A stretch of 9,795 nt of DNA from an uncultured Lysobacter sp. (lineage in GTDB: Bacteria; Pseudomonadota; Gammaproteobacteria; Xanthomonadales; Xanthomonadaceae). Made by a program: the position numbers and the translations under genes. Within the stretch, counting starts at the first letter, position 1, and every line of letters begins with the position of its first letter. The notes beneath the pieces were generated by a model. That model saw nothing but the letters and a program-made list of their open reading frames with translations, had not been told where the DNA came from and did no database searches. Location of the stretch: positions 1-9,795 of the forward strand of contig CADCUA010000180.1 in NCBI GenBank assembly GCA_902805755.1, written 5' to 3'. Positions 8,401 to 9,795 of the stretch are shown here, piece after piece.

Positions 8401-8576
8401 AGCTCGCCGAGCGCCTGCGGGCTTCGCACCCCGCGCCCGCAGCGAGTTTCATCGCGCTCACCGGCTACGGGCAGCCGCACGACCGCGTCATCTCCAGGGC
8501 ATCCGGGTTCGATCACCACCTGGTCAAGCCTGCGGATATTCCGCGCCTCATCGACATGCTCGCGAAGGGCGGTTGA
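5454..8576 (+). CDS. Multi-PAS hybrid histidine kinase with C-terminal receiver domain
   Basis: 1040 residues with no signal peptide or membrane helix, so a soluble cytoplasmic sensor. Five PAS-like modules come first: about 18-160 (starting FAWDASPLGPPEAW), 165-275, 286-406, 416-536 and 546-668. The third and fifth are similar (GTWVW near 300/557; IHPDD and IHPED). HisKA follows with phospho-acceptor H689 in AHELRNPLAP. The ATPase has an N box with N802/N805/N806, G1 DSGVG (834-838) and G2 GGLGIG (863-868). A receiver (about 923-1037) has acidic D928/D929, phospho-acceptor D973, T1003 and K1025. All catalytic residues are intact. It should autophosphorylate H689 and pass phosphate to its own D973. 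No separate response regulator or phosphotransfer protein is adjacent, so the downstream target is unknown. The frame stays open to an ATG at 5364, but those 30 residues are Arg-rich and cover the candidate promoter, so 5454 is preferred. Its Shine-Dalgarno sequence is weak, leaving the start uncertain. Ligands of the PAS modules cannot be deduced. Confidence 0.93.
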   Translation: MKRVPFLFASATPMAQRHRAFAWDASPLGPPEAWDAALKTLVPIMLASNQAMFIVWGPSRTLLYNDPYGEILGDKHRDALGRDFLEVWHEIRTDLAPIVEAAYRGEPVQMDDILLWMERRGYREETHFSFFYAPVRDESGEVGGFFCACNEITAEVIAERRLAESEAQYRGVLANMDEGFTLFDADFNILEINEQTVGLTGFSREELIGENHWTRFPGTYDSVLGQMYRQALASGEPGTVSHMYEYADGRKVWYDVRAFPVEDKLAVFFRDVTRRRTMEAEAALAAERVQLALDAGAIIGTWVWHVPEDRFIGDERFAASFGLDAEACRRGMPTAPVFRAIHPDDVEHVRAVVTDALARGGPYRCEYRVRGADGRERWIEANGRVELDADGQALRFPGVLLDIEQRRRTQAERDRAETLLRTFIEAVPGVAYAKDREGRFLMANRGTAELLGLPPERFIGRTDLDVLANRAEAEAITANDRRIMDAGVVEQIEEAVQLADGTPAFWWSTKAPLRDGSGAVVGLIGASVDITDRKRMEDALRLSEQRSALAMDVAQLGTWVWDLASGAVTVDARCRELCGLAPGDDTLTFDVVAAHIHPEDRARVEQALSAALASADDASYSEEFRWVHADGTVVWTASRGLVRHERTAGGAKMGTMIGSVIDVTERRQILESLTQADRRKDEFLAMLAHELRNPLAPINAAAHVLLLSAADPRRVHDASTMISRQVGHLTRLVDDLLDVSRVTRGLVHLERQPVDLRSVVSTAVEQVRPLVEARRHELRTRVGAGHITVSGDFHRLVQVVSNLLNNAAKYTPQGGVIELALGSDNGRARLSVTDSGVGIAPHMTDQVFDLFTQAERTPDRSQGGLGIGLALVRSLVTLHGGQVRAESAGLHRGSTFHVELPLSTEMPARPAPTPAPSNATGRRILLVDDNTDAAATLAELLQLVGHTVAVAHDGESALAQAGDGTAWDTFILDIGLPDMTGYELAERLRASHPAPAASFIALTGYGQPHDRVISRASGFDHHLVKPADIPRLIDMLAKGG

Positions 8577-8587
8577 TCTCGCCGTGC

Positions 8588-8630
8588 GCGCGCCGGTATT
8601 GGCGGCTGACGCCCAATCAACCGGGCGCGC
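8588..8630 (+). terminator. Long imperfect hairpin after the kinase gene
   Basis: Outer arms 8588-8597 and 8620-8630 pair over 10 bp with one bulged G. An inner ATTGGCG/CGCCCAAT stem (8598-8604 with 8610-8617, one bulge) closes on a GCTGA loop. It begins 11 bases after the kinase stop codon. The stability and position suggest a transcript end or 3' protective structure, but no T run follows. Confidence 0.4.
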
Positions 8631-8793
8631 AGGCGGCTTGGCAACACATGGCCGATGCGCGGCGCGATCGCGATCGGCACAAAACCCGTGGCAACGCGCG
8701 GCTTCGTCGACCAACAGCAGTGGATCACGCGGTGCTGCATGACAGGTGTACATCGGGCATGACGAAGCGATCCAACGGAGTCCGGTAAGCGCT

Positions 8794-8849
8794 CACGCTG
8801 CGAGAGACATGGTTGCATCAGCGCTGCACGACAACCGCACGCTGCGAGA
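8794..8849 (+). repeat. 12-bp direct repeat pair flanking a palindrome
   Basis: CACGCTGCGAGA occurs at 8794-8805 and again, identically, at 8838-8849, a centre-to-centre spacing of 44 bp, close to four helical turns. The palindrome CAGCGCTG (8819-8826) lies almost exactly midway. The arrangement is about 120-180 bp upstream of the membrane protein start, so it could be a paired regulator-binding site. Chance similarity in GC-rich DNA is not excluded. Confidence 0.4.
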
Positions 8850-8971
8850 TCACGTGCCTGCAGCTGCCGGTGTCGGGCGCCTGATCGCATCCCACGGTGA
8901 CGAACGACACGCGCGATGCCGATATGGCGCGCCCTACGATGGCCTGAATCCACTCCCGCGCGGTTCGATGT

Positions 8972-9682
8972 ATGCCTGATCTATCGTATGTGCCACACAT
9001 CGCCGCAGGTTCCATAGCGCTGGTTGCAGGTGCCGTGGCGCTTTTCAGCTTCAAGGGCGCAAAGCTGCACCGCAAAAGCGGAATGCTGTTCGTGTTCGCC
9101 ATGTTGATCATGTCCGCGACCGGCGCGGTGATGGCTGCGCTCAAGCCCGAGGCTCTGTCGGTGATCGCCGGTGCGCTCACGTTCTACCTGGTCGCCACCG
9201 GGGTGCTCACCGTCCGGCCTCGCGGCGCCAGCGCGCGCTGGGTTGATCTCGGCGCGATGCTGACGGGCCTGACTATCGGCATCACCGGTTTCTATTTCGG
9301 CCTGGAGGCGCTTCGCGATCCCACGGGCATGAAGGACGGGTTCCCCGCACCGTCGTACTTCGTCTTCGGTTCGGTGGCGCTTGTCGCAGCGCTCCTTGAC
9401 CTGCGCATGGTGTGGGCGGGCGGCGTCAACGGACCCCATCGCCTCGCGCGCCATCTGTGGCGCATGTGCTTCGCGCTGTTCATCGCCGCCGCATCGTTCT
9501 TCCTCGGCCAGGCGCAGGTGTTCCCGGAGCCCATGCGAAACGCCGCACTGTTGGCCGCGCCGGTGCTGGTGGTGTTGGTGGCCATGCTCTACTGGCTGTG
9601 GCGGGTGCTGTTCACCAAACGGTTCCGGCGCAGCGCGCCCAACAAACTGTCCACGGAGACGCCGCTTCGTGGCGCGGCGTGA
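8972..9682 (+). CDS. DUF2306-like integral membrane protein
   Basis: 236 residues with seven hydrophobic segments (about 8-28, 38-56, 63-81, 92-110, 128-148, 163-182, 192-213) and a basic cytoplasmic-looking tail (LFTKRFRRSAP), so an inner-membrane protein. The N-terminal layout HIAAGSIALVAG followed by KGAKLHRKSG and then a hydrophobic helix resembles DUF2306-type proteins, whose function is unknown. Histidines H9, H33, H156 and H161 lie at or near predicted membrane edges, with H161 in ARHLWRM at the start of the sixth segment. The start codon is uncertain: ATG 8972 has no clear Shine-Dalgarno sequence, and an overlapping ATG at 8968 stops after three codons. It starts 395 bp after the kinase gene and is followed after 19 bp by a gene with a Tat-like signal, so the two are probably co-transcribed. 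Family assignment rests on motif memory, not a search. Confidence 0.75.
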   Translation: MPDLSYVPHIAAGSIALVAGAVALFSFKGAKLHRKSGMLFVFAMLIMSATGAVMAALKPEALSVIAGALTFYLVATGVLTVRPRGASARWVDLGAMLTGLTIGITGFYFGLEALRDPTGMKDGFPAPSYFVFGSVALVAALLDLRMVWAGGVNGPHRLARHLWRMCFALFIAAASFFLGQAQVFPEPMRNAALLAAPVLVVLVAMLYWLWRVLFTKRFRRSAPNKLSTETPLRGAA

Positions 9683-9701
9683 CGCAGGCATCAGGCAGCG
9701 C

Positions 9702-9795
9702 ATGCAAGATCACGGTCGTCGCGGGTTCGCCCTGGCAATCACAGGAGGCGTGGCCGCGTCGCTGTTGCCGGCCGAAGCCACAGCACAGGGAAAGC
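9702..9795 (+). CDS. N-terminus of an exported protein with Tat-like signal peptide (partial)
   Basis: 31 codons are visible before the window ends. The sequence begins MQDHGRRGFALAITGG and continues into a hydrophobic stretch, then an Ala-x-Ala type site (ATA, 26-28) before Gln29. Twin arginines at 6-7 followed by G-F, a moderately hydrophobic core with glycines, and a signal-peptidase-like site are typical of Tat substrates, which cross the inner membrane folded and often carry cofactors. The ATG is 19 bp after the preceding stop, with only a weak AGG upstream, which is consistent with operon coupling to the DUF2306-like gene. The mature protein is not visible, so no function can be given. 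A Sec signal is the alternative. Confidence 0.65.
   Translation, partial: MQDHGRRGFALAITGGVAASLLPAEATAQGK

Larger units (their letters stand above)
8577..8971 (+). other. 395-bp intergenic region, probable regulatory DNA
   Basis: No convincing gene was found. Short open frames here (for example 8746-8979 plus) have no ribosome-binding site or recognisable sequence. The region contains the post-kinase hairpin, the palindrome GATCGCGATC (about 8668-8677), two GCATGAC copies 20 bp apart (8737 and 8757), and the 12-bp direct repeat listed separately. It must contain or border the promoter of the membrane protein gene at 8972, but I cannot assign -35/-10 boxes with confidence. Confidence 0.55.

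Noticed and set aside
8577..8971. Attachment site or mobile-element boundary in the gap
   Set aside because: The repeats are short, there is no tRNA, integrase or transposase nearby, and composition matches the flanks.
8513..8979. Small open frames in the gap before the membrane protein (both strands)
   Set aside because: No ribosome-binding sites, no recognisable sequence or hydrophobic pattern, and they overlap clear genes or the direct repeats.

Overview
This is a high-G+C window (roughly two-thirds G+C by eye) from a Gram-negative bacterium, most likely a proteobacterium. The evidence is an MFS/PlsC phospholipid-remodelling fusion, several Sec- or Tat-type signal peptides, a large soluble multi-PAS hybrid histidine kinase and strong third-position GC bias. 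The gene set is compatible with Xanthomonadaceae/Lysobacteraceae-like gammaproteobacteria, but no marker gene settles the taxonomy. I see no phage, IS element, CRISPR array, tRNA or rRNA.

Layout from left to right. On the minus strand, entering from the left edge, is the N-terminal 481 codons of an LplT-like MFS transporter fused to a PlsC acyltransferase domain. Everything after it is on the plus strand. A small secreted, highly charged, His- and aromatic-rich helical protein is divergent from the fusion and is followed by three consecutive hairpins, the last a good terminator candidate. Next come an APC-family amino-acid permease and about 610 bp with no convincing gene. Then there is a secreted ScyD/ScyE-type beta-propeller protein, closed by a strong hairpin, and a 1040-residue hybrid histidine kinase (five PAS-like modules, HisKA, HATPase, receiver). 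A gene-poor gap of about 395 bp carries a hairpin and a spaced direct repeat. Last are a DUF2306-like membrane protein and, 19 bp further on, the start of a protein with a Tat-like signal peptide that leaves the window.

The genes look like independent housekeeping or envelope functions (lipid repair, amino-acid transport, environmental sensing) rather than one pathway. The only probable operon is the final pair. Most single genes are followed by their own hairpin, which suggests mainly monocistronic transcription. I do not see a coherent undescribed multi-gene system. The items most worth a second look are the small secreted helical protein, the kinase's sensor array, the regulatory-looking gap at 8577-8971 and the final membrane/Tat gene pair.
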